A stretch of DNA of 64,000 bases from Lutibacter sp. A64. Lineage in GTDB: Bacteria > Bacteroidota > Bacteroidia > Flavobacteriales > Flavobacteriaceae. Position numbers and translations under genes: made by a program. Numbering within the stretch: position 1 is the stretch's first letter; the number at the start of each line of letters is the position of its first letter. Of this stretch, positions 1 to 8,129 are shown in pieces. Under the pieces are notes generated by a model. The model was not told the DNA's origin. It ran no database searches and saw only the letters and a program-made list of their open reading frames with translations. The stretch lies in contig NZ_CP092487.1 of the NCBI RefSeq assembly GCF_022429565.1, forward strand, positions 1,087,001-1,151,000, written 5' to 3'.

Positions 1-109
1 TAATATTACCTTTATTTTTAAAAATTAATTGAAACTATTAACCATAATAAAATTTCAACCTTATATATTGAGAGAAATTTATTATTTTTACGATAAATAA
101 GCCCCATTA

Positions 110-2161
110 ATGAGAAGAAAAATAATTTTATTCCTAATAATTGCAACAATCTCAATTTGCAAAATTAATGCACAATATCAAGTTAGATTTAGCAATAATT
201 ACCCACCTTATAATTATTTAAATGAAAATAATGAACTTGTAGGCTTTAATGTTGAAATATTAAATGCAATAAAAGAATTATATAAATCTGACATTCAAGT
301 AGATGGTGATGAATGGGGTGTAATTATTAATGCACTTAAAACCAATAAAATTGATGCCATTGGAGGTTTTCATTTTCCTGGTGGACCCGACCCAGATTAT
401 ATTTATACTAGAGCTGCAATAAATACCTCACATTGTTTTTTATACAATAAAAATTTTCATAATAAATTTTCTCTTGAGTTTTTAAGAACCTCAAAAGAAC
501 CTCTGGTTGCTATGTGGAAGCATGATGTATTAATACATTATATACAATCCATAAATCCTGCCACAAAGTTTTTATTTGTTAAAAGTTATGAAGATCTAAT
601 AAAAGCAACGGACAGAGAAGATGTTACTTGTGTTTTTGGACAACGAACTAGTGCAATGTATTATGCAAAAAAACTTAATAGAACAAATGTTAGAGCTTTA
701 GAACATAGAATTCTTGAACGCTCTATGGGGTTTAGAGTTTCAAAAGAAACTCCTGAATTGGCTAAAATTTTAAACAATGGATTAGAAGTTATTTTAGCCA
801 ATGGAAAATACCAAGAAATATATGATACTTGGATTGCCGAATACAATAAAAATAATGACGATTGGCACAATTATTTAAAATATTTATTAATCGCAAGTGG
901 AATTATATTTCTATTGTTCCTAATATTACTAATTATAAATTGGATATTACAAACTAAAATTAAAAACAAAACCAAAGATCTTACAGAACAATTAGCTTTG
1001 AACTCTAAAATTATGGTTGAGCTTAAAAATGAAAAAGATAAAGCTGAAGAAAGCGATAAAATGAAATCGGCTTTTTTAGCAAATATGAGTCACGAAATAA
1101 GAACACCTATGAACGGTATTCTAGGTTTTACAAGTCTTTTAAAAACAGTTGATTATTCTTCTGAAAAACAAGCACAATTTATTGATATTATTCAAAAAAG
1201 TGGTCAAAGAATGTTAGAAACTATCAATAATATTATTGAAGTTTCTAAACTTGAATCTGGACTAGAAAAACCAATAATTAAAGAAGTAGATATTGAAAAA
1301 AACATAAAAGAACTCTGTGACTTTTTTACTCCAGAAGCAGCAACAAAAGGAATAAACTTATTTTTTAATCAAAAAAACTCAACTATAACAACACCTTTTT
1401 TTACCGATGAATATAAACTAAATTCAATACTTACAAATCTAATTAAAAACGCTTTAAAATTTACACATAAAGGATCTATAGAAGTAACTTATAAACTAAG
1501 CAATACTACTGCAGAATTTTGGATTAAAGATACAGGAATTGGTATTCCACTAGAAAAACAGCATTTTATTTTTAATGAATTTGTTCAAGCAGATTACTCA
1601 CATTCTAGTGGTTATGAAGGTTCTGGCTTAGGCTTATCAATTTCTAAAGGTTATGTACATTTATTAAACGGAGAAATTAAATTAACTTCTGCACCAAATG
1701 AAGGAACTACGTTTTATGTGAGTATACCAAATACTACTACAACTACAAAAACAACTAAACTAAAAAAAACTGTTATAAAAAAAACAACTTCTGAATTACA
1801 AAATTACAAAGTGTTAATTGCAGAAGACGATGAAACATCGTTCTTTTATATAACTAGTGTTTTAGAAAATTTAACAAAACAAATAATACGTGCTAAAAAT
1901 GGTGCCGAGGCAGTTGAGCTAGTTAAAAATAATAATGATATAGATGTTGTTTTAATGGATATTAAAATGCCTGTTTTAAATGGTTTTGAAGCCACTAAAC
2001 AAATTAGAAAATTTAATAGTACTATATACATAGTTGCGCAAACTGCTTATATACAAGAAAGCTTTAAACTACAAGCCCAAGAAGCTGGTTGCAATAGTTA
2101 TATTTCTAAACCTATAGATAAACAACAATTAATTAAGTTATTAACTAAAATTAAGGAATAA
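110..2161 (+). CDS. Hybrid sensor histidine kinase with periplasmic solute-binding domain and C-terminal receiver
   Basis: Membrane sensor kinase of 683 residues. A signal peptide (about 1-21) is followed by a periplasmic domain of the family 3 solute-binding type (about 22-245, opening QVRFSNNYPPYNYL), one membrane helix (about 256-280), a short coiled coil, a HisKA domain with phospho-acceptor His328 in MSHEIRTP, and a HATPase domain with N-box NLIKNALKF, G1 box DTGIGIP and G2 box GSGLGLS. It ends in a receiver domain with Asp617 as probable phosphorylation site and the conserved Lys in YISKP. The binding domain suggests detection of an amino acid or similar small polar ligand, but the ligand cannot be read from the sequence. 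There is no DNA-binding output domain and no neighbouring regulator, so the partner must be encoded elsewhere. It is separated from the ars genes by about 155 bp and is probably transcribed alone. Confidence 0.9.
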   Translation: MRRKIILFLIIATISICKINAQYQVRFSNNYPPYNYLNENNELVGFNVEILNAIKELYKSDIQVDGDEWGVIINALKTNKIDAIGGFHFPGGPDPDYIYTRAAINTSHCFLYNKNFHNKFSLEFLRTSKEPLVAMWKHDVLIHYIQSINPATKFLFVKSYEDLIKATDREDVTCVFGQRTSAMYYAKKLNRTNVRALEHRILERSMGFRVSKETPELAKILNNGLEVILANGKYQEIYDTWIAEYNKNNDDWHNYLKYLLIASGIIFLLFLILLIINWILQTKIKNKTKDLTEQLALNSKIMVELKNEKDKAEESDKMKSAFLANMSHEIRTPMNGILGFTSLLKTVDYSSEKQAQFIDIIQKSGQRMLETINNIIEVSKLESGLEKPIIKEVDIEKNIKELCDFFTPEAATKGINLFFNQKNSTITTPFFTDEYKLNSILTNLIKNALKFTHKGSIEVTYKLSNTTAEFWIKDTGIGIPLEKQHFIFNEFVQADYSHSSGYEGSGLGLSISKGYVHLLNGEIKLTSAPNEGTTFYVSIPNTTTTTKTTKLKKTVIKKTTSELQNYKVLIAEDDETSFFYITSVLENLTKQIIRAKNGAEAVELVKNNNDIDVVLMDIKMPVLNGFEATKQIRKFNSTIYIVAQTAYIQESFKLQAQEAGCNSYISKPIDKQQLIKLLTKIKE

Positions 2162-2263
2162 TAATTAGTTAGTCTTGTAACTCAAAATTATCTTTCAATA
2201 ACTTATAAATACTTTTTTAAATATATAAGCAATAAAAAAAAATAAAATTTATTCATATTTTTT

Positions 2264-2300
2264 TTGTCTCATAAATCATTAATCGTAATATTGCAATTAA
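2264..2300 (+). promoter_or_regulatory. Promoter of ars cluster I with overlapping ArsR-type operator
   Basis: A TTG at 2264-2266 lies 19 bp before TAATATTG (2286-2293), which matches the Bacteroidota TAnnTTTG -7 box at all but one position. The -7 box is the 8-bp spacer of an imperfect dyad: TTAATCG (2279-2285) and CAATTAA (2294-2300). A repressor on this dyad would cover the -7 box directly. The start codon of arsR follows at 2317. The same geometry recurs at 5663-5680 and 6008-6029. Binding by ArsR is inferred. Confidence 0.65.
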
Positions 2301-2316
2301 CTAATAAAAGAAAATT

Positions 2317-2649
2317 ATGGGTTTAGCAAAATCAGAAATGTTTACCGATTTACAAAATGAAATTGCATTGTTTGCAAAGGTATTCGGACATCCGGCTAGA
2401 GTGGCAATTTTACAACAACTTTTTAAAATAGACGCTTGTTATTGTGGTGATTTGGTAAATGAAATTGGCCTGGCACAACCAACAATTTCTCAGCATTTAA
2501 AAGAATTAAAAAATTTAGGTTTAATAAAAGGAAATGTTGAAGGCACAAGCGTTTGTTACTGTATAAATACTGAAAATTGGACAAAAATGAAAGAAACTAT
2601 GTTACAATTTTTAAATCAAGATATCTCTAAAAACGAAGGTTGCTGCTAA
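2317..2649 (+). CDS. arsR: ArsR/SmtB-family metalloregulator of ars cluster I
   Basis: Winged-helix repressor of 110 residues, the usual length for ArsR/SmtB proteins. The recognition helix region reads AQPTISQHLKELKNLGLIKG, the family signature. A Cys41-x-Cys43 pair (ACYCGDL) sits at the start of the helix used for As(III) binding in the E. coli type of ArsR, and a further Cys-Cys pair ends the protein. It probably represses the operon 2317-5592 and is released by trivalent arsenic. It is the first gene of the operon, followed after 43 bp by the DUF6428 gene. It resembles the second regulator at 5687 closely in the DNA-binding part, which fits their shared operator design. The metal specificity is inferred from the Cys pair and the neighbours. 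Confidence 0.93.
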   Translation: MGLAKSEMFTDLQNEIALFAKVFGHPARVAILQQLFKIDACYCGDLVNEIGLAQPTISQHLKELKNLGLIKGNVEGTSVCYCINTENWTKMKETMLQFLNQDISKNEGCC

Positions 2650-2692
2650 AAATTTCTTCCTAATAAAATTAATAATCTCACATAATTTTAAT

Positions 2693-3160
2693 ATGAAACT
2701 ATCAGAAATAAAAACACATTTAAATAAACTAGAAACTATTTCTTTTAAATTACCAAATGGTGAATTAGTACCTAATCATTTTCATGTAACAGAAGTTGGT
2801 AAAATAACTAAACACTTTATAGATTGTGGTGGAACAGTTAGAAATGAAGAAGTTGTAAACTTTCAACTTTGGAACGCAAACGACTACGACCATAGGTTGC
2901 ATCCAGAAAAATTATTAAATATTATAGAACTTTCAGAAAAAGTTTTAGGCATAGAAAATTTAGAAATTGAAGTGGAATATCAAGCAAGTACTATTGGTAA
3001 ATTTGGACTTGATTTTGACGGTACAAATTTCTTATTAACAAATAAACAAACAGATTGTTTAGCTAAAGATAAATGCGGAATCCCAGTTGAAAAACAACAA
3101 ATAAAATTAGCAGATTTTGGTAATAACTCTTGTTGTACACCTGGAAGTAATTGTTGCTAA
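2693..3160 (+). CDS. DUF6428 family protein with cysteine-rich tail, arsenic cluster
   Basis: Protein of 155 residues without signal peptide or membrane segment. It resembles the DUF6428 proteins that Bacteroidota carry inside ars operons between arsR and the arsenate reductase; I recognise the family but no biochemical function is known to me. The tail carries Cys in DKCGIP and ends CCTPGSNCC, a set of soft-metal ligands. The body has several His and Asp residues (HRLHPEKLL). Position and cysteines suggest an accessory role in handling As(III), for example as a chaperone handing it to the pump, but this is inference. The gene lies 43 bp after arsR and 33 bp before the reductase, so it is almost certainly co-transcribed. 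Confidence 0.75.
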   Translation: MKLSEIKTHLNKLETISFKLPNGELVPNHFHVTEVGKITKHFIDCGGTVRNEEVVNFQLWNANDYDHRLHPEKLLNIIELSEKVLGIENLEIEVEYQASTIGKFGLDFDGTNFLLTNKQTDCLAKDKCGIPVEKQQIKLADFGNNSCCTPGSNCC

Positions 3161-3193
3161 AAATTTAAAATAAATAAAATACCAATACAAGTT

Positions 3194-3808
3194 ATGCTAT
3201 TTTCAAAAATAGAACATTTAATTAAAAATTTAAATCCTGAAACAATTTCAGAAGAACGGAAAACAGTTTTACAACCGTTAGCAGATTTTATTCAAACTAA
3301 GGTTTCAAATAACCAAGAAATTAGAATAAACTTTATTTGCACACATAACTCTAGAAGAAGTCATTTATCACAAGTTTGGGCTCAAACAATGGCAAATTAC
3401 TTCAAAATTAAAAATGTATTTTGTTATTCTGGAGGTACAGAAAGCACTGCACTTTTTCCAATGGTTGCAGAAACATTACAAAATTCAGGTTTTGAAGTTA
3501 AAACACTTTCTGAAGGAAATAATCCAATTTACAGTATTAAATATGCTGAAAATCAACATCCAATTATCGGGTTTTCAAAAAAATTTGATGATGATTTTAA
3601 TCCGAAAGCAAAATTTGCAGCAATTTTAACCTGCGATTCTGCTAATGAAGCTTGTCCGTTTGTACCTGGAGCAGAAAAACGTACTCCAATAACTTTTGAA
3701 GATCCAAAAGCATTTGATAATACACCAAAACAAGCAGAAAAATACAACGAAAGAAGTATACAAATTGCAACTGAATTATTTTATATTTTTTCACAAATAA
3801 ACTCATAA
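3194..3808 (+). CDS. arsC: Arsenate reductase of the low-molecular-weight phosphatase fold (thioredoxin-coupled type)
   Basis: Cytoplasmic enzyme of 204 residues that should reduce arsenate to arsenite. The phosphate loop FICTHNSRRS carries the CX5R signature of LMW protein tyrosine phosphatases. Further on, TCDSANEACP places two cysteines seven positions apart, the spacing of the redox pair Cys82/Cys89 in thioredoxin-coupled ArsC enzymes, and an Asp-Pro pair follows in FEDPKAF. Together these favour arsenate reductase over a protein phosphatase, which would lack the extra cysteines. It is longer than the usual 130-140 residues, with an N-terminal helical extension of about 40. Many databases label such proteins only protein-tyrosine-phosphatase. 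The ACR3 pump gene follows after 3 bp. Confidence 0.88.
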   Translation: MLFSKIEHLIKNLNPETISEERKTVLQPLADFIQTKVSNNQEIRINFICTHNSRRSHLSQVWAQTMANYFKIKNVFCYSGGTESTALFPMVAETLQNSGFEVKTLSEGNNPIYSIKYAENQHPIIGFSKKFDDDFNPKAKFAAILTCDSANEACPFVPGAEKRTPITFEDPKAFDNTPKQAEKYNERSIQIATELFYIFSQINS

Positions 3809-3811
3809 AAA

Positions 3812-4867
3812 ATGGCAACAAAAAAATTAAGTTTTCTAGATAGAAACCTAACTCTTTGGATATTTGTAGCAATGGCAATTGGTGTAGGTCTCGGATATTT
3901 TATTCCAACATTTCCAAATATTATAAATTCATTTAACAGCGGAACAACAAATATTCCAATAGCAATTGGTTTAATATTAATGATGTATCCACCTTTGGCA
4001 AAAGTAAATTATGCCTTATTACCAAAAGTTTTTAAAAACACAAAAATACTTTCTATTTCTCTTGTTCTTAATTGGATAGTAGGTCCTGTTTTAATGTTTA
4101 TTTTGGCTATTACGTTTTTAAAAGACTATCCAGAATATATGGTAGGACTAATTTTAATTGGTTTGGCACGCTGTATTGCAATGGTTTTAGTTTGGAACGA
4201 TCTTGCAGATGGAAGTAGTGAATATGGTGCTGGTTTAGTAGCATTAAATAGTATTTTTCAAGTTTTTGCATACAGTTTTTATGCGTGGATTTTTATAACT
4301 GTGCTTCCACCCTATTTTGGTTTTGAAGGAGCAATTGTAGATATTTCAATTGCAACAATTGCCGAAAGCGTAGCTATTTACTTAGGTATTCCATTCTTTT
4401 TAGGAATTTTAAGTCGACAAATTTTAGTTAAACTTAAAGGTGAAGAATGGTACACTAAAAAGTTTATTCCAACAATTTCACCACTAACATTAATTGCACT
4501 GTTATTTACAATTATAGTTATGTTTTCTTTAAAAGGAGAATTAATTGTAGAAATTCCAATGGACGTACTAATTATTGCTGTGCCGTTACTTATTTATTTT
4601 TCATTAATGTTTATTATTGGTTTTTTCGTAACAAAAGCTATGGGTGCAACATATGATAAAACTGCAGCAGTAGCATTTACAGCTGCTGGAAATAATTTTG
4701 AATTAGCCATTGCAGTTGCAATTGCAGTATTTGGATTAAATTCTGGACAAGCTTTTACTGGTGTAATAGGACCTTTGGTTGAAGTACCAGCATTAATTTT
4801 ATTAGTAAGAGTTTCATTTTGGTTAAAAAAGAAATATTACGATTCACCTAAAACAGCCACAAAATGA
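3812..4867 (+). CDS. acr3: ACR3-family arsenite efflux transporter
   Basis: Inner-membrane carrier of 351 residues with about ten hydrophobic segments. It exports arsenite formed by the reductase upstream. The segment [18 protein letters not shown] contains the single Cys that is essential in characterised ACR3 transporters, and [18 protein letters not shown] near residue 295 is a second family signature. It belongs to the bile/arsenite/riboflavin transporter superfamily, not to the ArsB family. The start codon lies 3 bp after the arsC stop, and its TGA overlaps the ATG of the next gene, so the unit is translationally coupled. Confidence 0.95.
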   Translation: MATKKLSFLDRNLTLWIFVAMAIGVGLGYFIPTFPNIINSFNSGTTNIPIAIGLILMMYPPLAKVNYALLPKVFKNTKILSISLVLNWIVGPVLMFILAITFLKDYPEYMVGLILIGLARCIAMVLVWNDLADGSSEYGAGLVALNSIFQVFAYSFYAWIFITVLPPYFGFEGAIVDISIATIAESVAIYLGIPFFLGILSRQILVKLKGEEWYTKKFIPTISPLTLIALLFTIIVMFSLKGELIVEIPMDVLIIAVPLLIYFSLMFIIGFFVTKAMGATYDKTAAVAFTAAGNNFELAIAVAIAVFGLNSGQAFTGVIGPLVEVPALILLVRVSFWLKKKYYDSPKTATK

Positions 4868-5592
4868 GAATAGCGTTCTTTTCAGATATACATGCTAATT
4901 TACCTGCAATTGAAGCTTTTTTTAAAGATGTTGAGTCTAAAAACATAGATATAATCTATTGTTTAGGAGATTTGGTTGGCTATAATGTTTGGCCTAATGA
5001 AGTTGTAAATGAAATTAGAAAGAGAGGGATTCAAACCATTATGGGAAATCATGATGAAGCTCTATTAAATCCTATTGTAAAACATACAAAACCAACAAAT
5101 AAAGAGTTAACTCGTTTATTAATAAATGATGAAAATAGAGATTATTTAATAAACCTACCTAGACATTTAACGCTCTCTTTTGTTACAAATAATGAGCCTT
5201 TTAAATTGTTAATGACACACGGAAGTATGAAAGCTATTAATGATTATATGGTGGTTGATTATCCAGAGCAAGAAGTGCTAGATATGTTACATGAACAACA
5301 GGCAGATATGCTTTTATGTGGACATACGCATAAGCCTTTTCATAGAATACTTAAAGATGGTGAGGTTTATAAACATGTTGTAAATATTGGTTCAATTGGT
5401 AAACCTAAAGATGGTGACACCAGAATTTGCTATGCCATAGTAGAACTTAACCAATCAACAACAACTGCTAAACCCGAAACTATCCAAGTTTCTTTTAAAA
5501 GAGCTGAATACAATATTGAAAAAGCAGCAAAAGCGATTGAAGATAGTTCGTTTAATAATGCATTTGCAAAAGCACTAAGAATTGCAAAATAA
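4864..5592 (+). CDS. Calcineurin-like metallophosphoesterase (YfcE/MJ0936-like)
   Basis: Cytoplasmic protein of 242 residues with the metal-binding motifs of the calcineurin-like phosphoesterase fold: [11 protein letters not shown] (residues 5-15), [19 protein letters not shown] and CGHTHKPF. These ligate two metal ions in the family. The substrate is not evident; relatives hydrolyse phosphodiesters or phosphate monoesters. It overlaps acr3 by 4 bp (ATGA) and a strong terminator follows 4 bp after its stop, so it is the last gene of ars cluster I. Its place suggests an arsenic-related role, such as hydrolysis of arsenylated or phosphorylated compounds, but this is speculation. Confidence 0.85.
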   Translation: MRIAFFSDIHANLPAIEAFFKDVESKNIDIIYCLGDLVGYNVWPNEVVNEIRKRGIQTIMGNHDEALLNPIVKHTKPTNKELTRLLINDENRDYLINLPRHLTLSFVTNNEPFKLLMTHGSMKAINDYMVVDYPEQEVLDMLHEQQADMLLCGHTHKPFHRILKDGEVYKHVVNIGSIGKPKDGDTRICYAIVELNQSTTTAKPETIQVSFKRAEYNIEKAAKAIEDSSFNNAFAKALRIAK

Positions 5593-5595
5593 TAC

Positions 5596-5626
5596 AAAAT
5601 GAGACCTTAAAAAGTCTCATTTTTTT
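5596..5626 (+). terminator. Intrinsic terminator after ars cluster I
   Basis: AAAATGAGAC (5596-5605) pairs perfectly with GTCTCATTTT (5614-5623) across an 8-nt loop, and the T run reaches 5626. It directly follows the phosphoesterase stop codon and separates the two arsenic clusters into independent transcription units. Confidence 0.88.
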
Positions 5627-5662
5627 GATTTTATGACTTTCATCATTAATAATTTTAAAATC

Positions 5663-5680
5663 TATCGTATATTTGCGATA
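5663..5680 (+). promoter_or_regulatory. -7 promoter element nested in an ArsR-type operator, ars cluster II
   Basis: TATCG (5663-5667) and CGATA (5676-5680) form a perfect dyad whose 8-bp spacer TATATTTG (5668-5675) is an exact TAnnTTTG -7 box. Transcription should start near 5682, only a few bases before the ATG at 5687. This makes the longer reading frame from 5633 impossible to translate from this promoter and sets the start of arsR2. The upstream TTA at 5646-5648 is a weak -33 candidate at 19 bp. Confidence 0.7.
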
Positions 5681-5686
5681 AGAAAT

Positions 5687-5992
5687 ATGAAGCGAAGTTT
5701 AGAACATATAATTTATAAAGAAGATACCGAAGCACTAGCAAAGTTTGCTAAAGCTTTAGGGCATCCTACTCGTATTGCAATTTTAAAACAATTAGAAGAA
5801 CAATCTTGTTGTTTTACTGGAGATTTAGTTGAAATTCTTCCTTTAGCACAGTCTACAATTTCGCAACATTTAAAAGAATTAAAAAATGCTGGTTTAATTC
5901 AAGGAGAATTAAAACCACCAAAAATAAAATACTGTATCAATCAAAAAAATTGGAAAATTGCTAAAGCTTTATTTCATAATTTTTTTGATTGA
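5687..5992 (+). CDS. arsR: ArsR/SmtB-family metalloregulator of ars cluster II
   Basis: Winged-helix regulator of 101 residues when started at the ATG at 5687. An in-frame ATG at 5633 exists, but the -7 box at 5668-5675 lies between the two, so the short form is preferred and has the usual family length. The DNA-binding part reads AQSTISQHLKELKNAGLIQG and is close to that of the regulator at 2317. A Cys41-Cys42 pair (QSCCFTGDL) occupies the place of the As(III)-binding cysteines but with a different spacing from arsR1, so the two proteins may differ in metal preference. It probably represses itself and the genes from 6046 onward through the dyads at 5663 and 6008. Confidence 0.9.
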   Translation: MKRSLEHIIYKEDTEALAKFAKALGHPTRIAILKQLEEQSCCFTGDLVEILPLAQSTISQHLKELKNAGLIQGELKPPKIKYCINQKNWKIAKALFHNFFD

Positions 5993-6007
5993 TATTTTTT
6001 TAACAAC

Positions 6008-6029
6008 TATATCGTTTATTGTCGATATA
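6008..6029 (+). promoter_or_regulatory. ArsR-type operator upstream of the thioredoxin-like gene
   Basis: TATATCG (6008-6014) and CGATATA (6023-6029) form a perfect 7-bp dyad with an 8-bp spacer, the same geometry as the operator of arsR2 and, less perfectly, of arsR1. It lies between arsR2 and the thioredoxin-like gene at 6046, so that gene and those after it may have their own controlled promoter. The spacer TTTATTGT is not a good -7 box, so the exact promoter here is unclear. Confidence 0.6.
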
Positions 6030-6045
6030 CAAATATAAATCTATT

Positions 6046-6282
6046 ATGACAAAAATAATTAAAGTACTAGGAACAGGCTGTCCAAAATGTAAAACTATGA
6101 CAGGGGTTGTAAATGAAGTAGTTTCAGAAAACAATATTAATGCAACTATTGAAAAAGTTGAAGATATTGTAGAAATTATGAAGTTTAATATAATGATAAC
6201 ACCTGCATTGGTAATTGATAATAAAGTTACAATAAAAGGTAGAGTACCTTCAAAATCAGAAGTTTTGGAACTTTTAAGCTAA
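6046..6282 (+). CDS. Small thioredoxin-fold protein with CxxC, possible ArsE-like subunit
   Basis: Small redox protein of 78 residues with the motif GTGCPKCK (Cys12, Cys15) and the cis-Pro loop ITPALVID, as in the compact thioredoxin-like proteins sometimes named redox-active disulfide protein 2. An upstream in-frame TTG at 6019 lies inside the operator dyad, so the ATG at 6046 is chosen. In the arsEFG system of Shewanella, as I recall it, a small redox protein works with ArsF to reduce nitro-aromatic arsenicals, and ArsF- and ArsG-like genes follow here. This protein is the natural ArsE candidate, by inference. It lies 12 bp before the OsmC gene. Confidence 0.8.
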   Translation: MTKIIKVLGTGCPKCKTMTGVVNEVVSENNINATIEKVEDIVEIMKFNIMITPALVIDNKVTIKGRVPSKSEVLELLS

Positions 6283-6294
6283 TAAAAAATACTT

Positions 6295-6702
6295 ATGAAT
6301 TATGCTATTAAAGCTTATTCTGTTTCAAATCAAGATGCTAAAATTATAATTAAAGAAGCAACAATAAATTTTGGTACAACGGTTAAAACAGCTGAAAAAT
6401 TACCAAACGCTGCAGAACTATTTTTAAGTTCATTTGCAGCTTGTATGCTTAAAAATGTAGAGCGTTTTTCTACTATTTTAAAATTTAACTATACAAAAGC
6501 AACAGTTAGCGTAACAGCTACTCGTCTTGAAAAACCACCAAGAATAGATAATCTAAATTACAATTTGACAATATACAGTAACGACAAAAAAATGAATACA
6601 CAATTACTGAAAAAAAATATCGAAAAATTTGGTACTATTTACAATACCATACAACAATCTTGTACTATTACTGGAACAATTAAAACTATAGAAAATGTTT
6701 GA
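6295..6702 (+). CDS. OsmC/Ohr-family protein
   Basis: Protein of 135 residues with the two conserved cysteines of OsmC/Ohr peroxidases, one in SSFAACMLKN and one in QQSCTITG. These reduce organic hydroperoxides in the family, using small thiols or lipoyl proteins. Here it lies between a thioredoxin-like protein and an organoarsenical-type permease, so it may deal with oxidative by-products of arsenic or with a thiol-bound substrate; the exact role is unknown. It overlaps the following permease gene by 8 bp. Confidence 0.82.
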   Translation: MNYAIKAYSVSNQDAKIIIKEATINFGTTVKTAEKLPNAAELFLSSFAACMLKNVERFSTILKFNYTKATVSVTATRLEKPPRIDNLNYNLTIYSNDKKMNTQLLKKNIEKFGTIYNTIQQSCTITGTIKTIENV

Positions 6703-7669
6703 TTGGTTACAAAGTTTTGCAGATTGGCTTATATTCTCCATTTTTAAAATTGGAGCGGAATCTCATTTAGGAAAAGCGCTTAATTTCTTTGTGTACGATA
6801 CACTTAAAATTTTAATTTTATTATTCTTTATTGTTTTTATAATGGGAATAGTAAATGCATATTTCCCTATAGAACGCTTAAAAGATTATCTAAATAAAAA
6901 GAAACTTTACGGTTTAGAATACTTTTTTTCTTCAATTTTTGGAGCAATAACTCCTTTTTGTTCTTGCTCTTCAGTACCTCTTTTTATTGGTTTTGTACAA
7001 GGTGGAATCCCTTTAGGTGTAACATTTTCTTTCTTGATTACTTCGCCTTTAGTAAATGAAGTTGCAATAGCAATGTTTTTAGGTATGTTTGGAGTTAAAG
7101 CTACTTTAATCTATGCAATTTCGGGTATTTTATTAGGTACCATTGGAGGTTGGATACTCGGTAAATTTAACTTAGAACCTTTACTTTCAGATTGGGTAAA
7201 ACAGATTCTTAAACTTAAAATGCAACAAGCAACGTTTGAAGAAGAAAAATTAACGTTCTACCAACGATTACCCGAAATTACACAAAGCGCTTGGGACATT
7301 GTAAAAGGTGTATTGCTTTACGTAATTATAGGTATTGCTATTGGTGCAGCCATGCACGGCTATGTTCCAGAAAACTTTTTTAGTGAATACTTAGGTGGTG
7401 GTGAATGGTGGACTGTTCCACTTGCAGTAATTGTTGCTGTACCAATGTATGCAAATGCAGCAGGAATTGTTCCTGTAATTCAAGTTTTTGTAGCCAAAGG
7501 AGTACCTCTTGGTACTGCCATAGCTTTTATGATGGCAACTGTTGGCTTATCAATACCTGAAGCTACACTCCTTAAAAAAGTAATGTCTTTAAAATTAATC
7601 GCCATCTTTTTTGGTGTAGTTACCGTAGCAATTATTATTTCAGGATTTCTATTTAATGCAATATTATAA
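6695..7669 (+). CDS. arsP: Permease of the DUF318/ArsP family
   Basis: Membrane protein of 324 residues with about eight helices in two similar halves. The first half has the signature TPFCSCSSVPLFIGFVQGG with the Cys-Ser-Cys-Ser motif of the ArsP_1 (DUF318) family. Characterised ArsP proteins export trivalent organoarsenicals such as methylarsenite or trivalent roxarsone; other members have been linked to copper, zinc or selenite. The second half repeats the design at PMYANAAGIVPVIQVFVAKG but without the cysteines. Its start overlaps the end of the OsmC gene by 8 bp. With ArsF- and ArsG-like genes following, organoarsenical export is the most likely role. Confidence 0.85.
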   Translation: MFDWLQSFADWLIFSIFKIGAESHLGKALNFFVYDTLKILILLFFIVFIMGIVNAYFPIERLKDYLNKKKLYGLEYFFSSIFGAITPFCSCSSVPLFIGFVQGGIPLGVTFSFLITSPLVNEVAIAMFLGMFGVKATLIYAISGILLGTIGGWILGKFNLEPLLSDWVKQILKLKMQQATFEEEKLTFYQRLPEITQSAWDIVKGVLLYVIIGIAIGAAMHGYVPENFFSEYLGGGEWWTVPLAVIVAVPMYANAAGIVPVIQVFVAKGVPLGTAIAFMMATVGLSIPEATLLKKVMSLKLIAIFFGVVTVAIIISGFLFNAIL

Positions 7670-7688
7670 ACCATAAAAATTAATAAAA

Positions 7689-8129
7689 ATGAGTAAAACA
7701 ATTAAATTTCTAACAATTTTAACAATCGGTTTAATATTTACAGCTTGTAATGGCCAAAACAAAAGTAAAGACCAATCTGTAGATCAATCTATTTCAAAAA
7801 TAGAAGTTATAGACTTCCATTCTACGCATAGATGTATGACGTGTAATGCTATTGAAGCAAATACAAAATATACCTTAGATACATATTTTTCAAACGAATT
7901 AAAAGGAAATAAAATCACTTTTCAATCTATTAATGTAGATGAAAAAGCAAATGAGGTAATTGCTGAAAAATTTGAAGCTGCTGGAACATCATTATTCTTA
8001 AACGTAATAAAAGACGGAAAAGAAACTCAAATAAATTTAACAGATTTTGCTTTTATGAATGGAACTAATAAAGAAGGTTTTTCTGAGAAATTAAAAGCTA
8101 AAATTGACACCGAATTAAAAACACTTTAA
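7689..8129 (+). CDS. arsF: ArsF-like thioredoxin-fold lipoprotein
   Basis: Lipoprotein of 146 residues: a short hydrophobic signal ends in the lipobox IFTAC with Cys20. The mature part starts IEVIDFHSTHRCMTCN, a thioredoxin-fold strand followed by the CxxC motif (Cys-Met-Thr-Cys). The family is annotated as nitrophenyl compound nitroreductase subunit ArsF, after the arsEFG cluster in which ArsE and ArsF reduce nitro-arsenicals to amino-arsenicals. It faces the periplasm. Its stop codon TAA directly abuts the ATG of the ArsG-like permease, which fits a shared electron path from the membrane protein to this CxxC. Confidence 0.8.
   Translation: MSKTIKFLTILTIGLIFTACNGQNKSKDQSVDQSISKIEVIDFHSTHRCMTCNAIEANTKYTLDTYFSNELKGNKITFQSINVDEKANEVIAEKFEAAGTSLFLNVIKDGKETQINLTDFAFMNGTNKEGFSEKLKAKIDTELKTL

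Noticed and set aside
5633..5686. N-terminal extension of the second ArsR from an upstream ATG
   Set aside because: An exact -7 promoter box and the operator dyad lie inside the extension, and the shorter form has the normal family length.
6019..6045. TTG start for the thioredoxin-like gene
   Set aside because: The TTG lies inside the operator dyad, and the ATG at 6046 gives a standard N-terminus for the fold.
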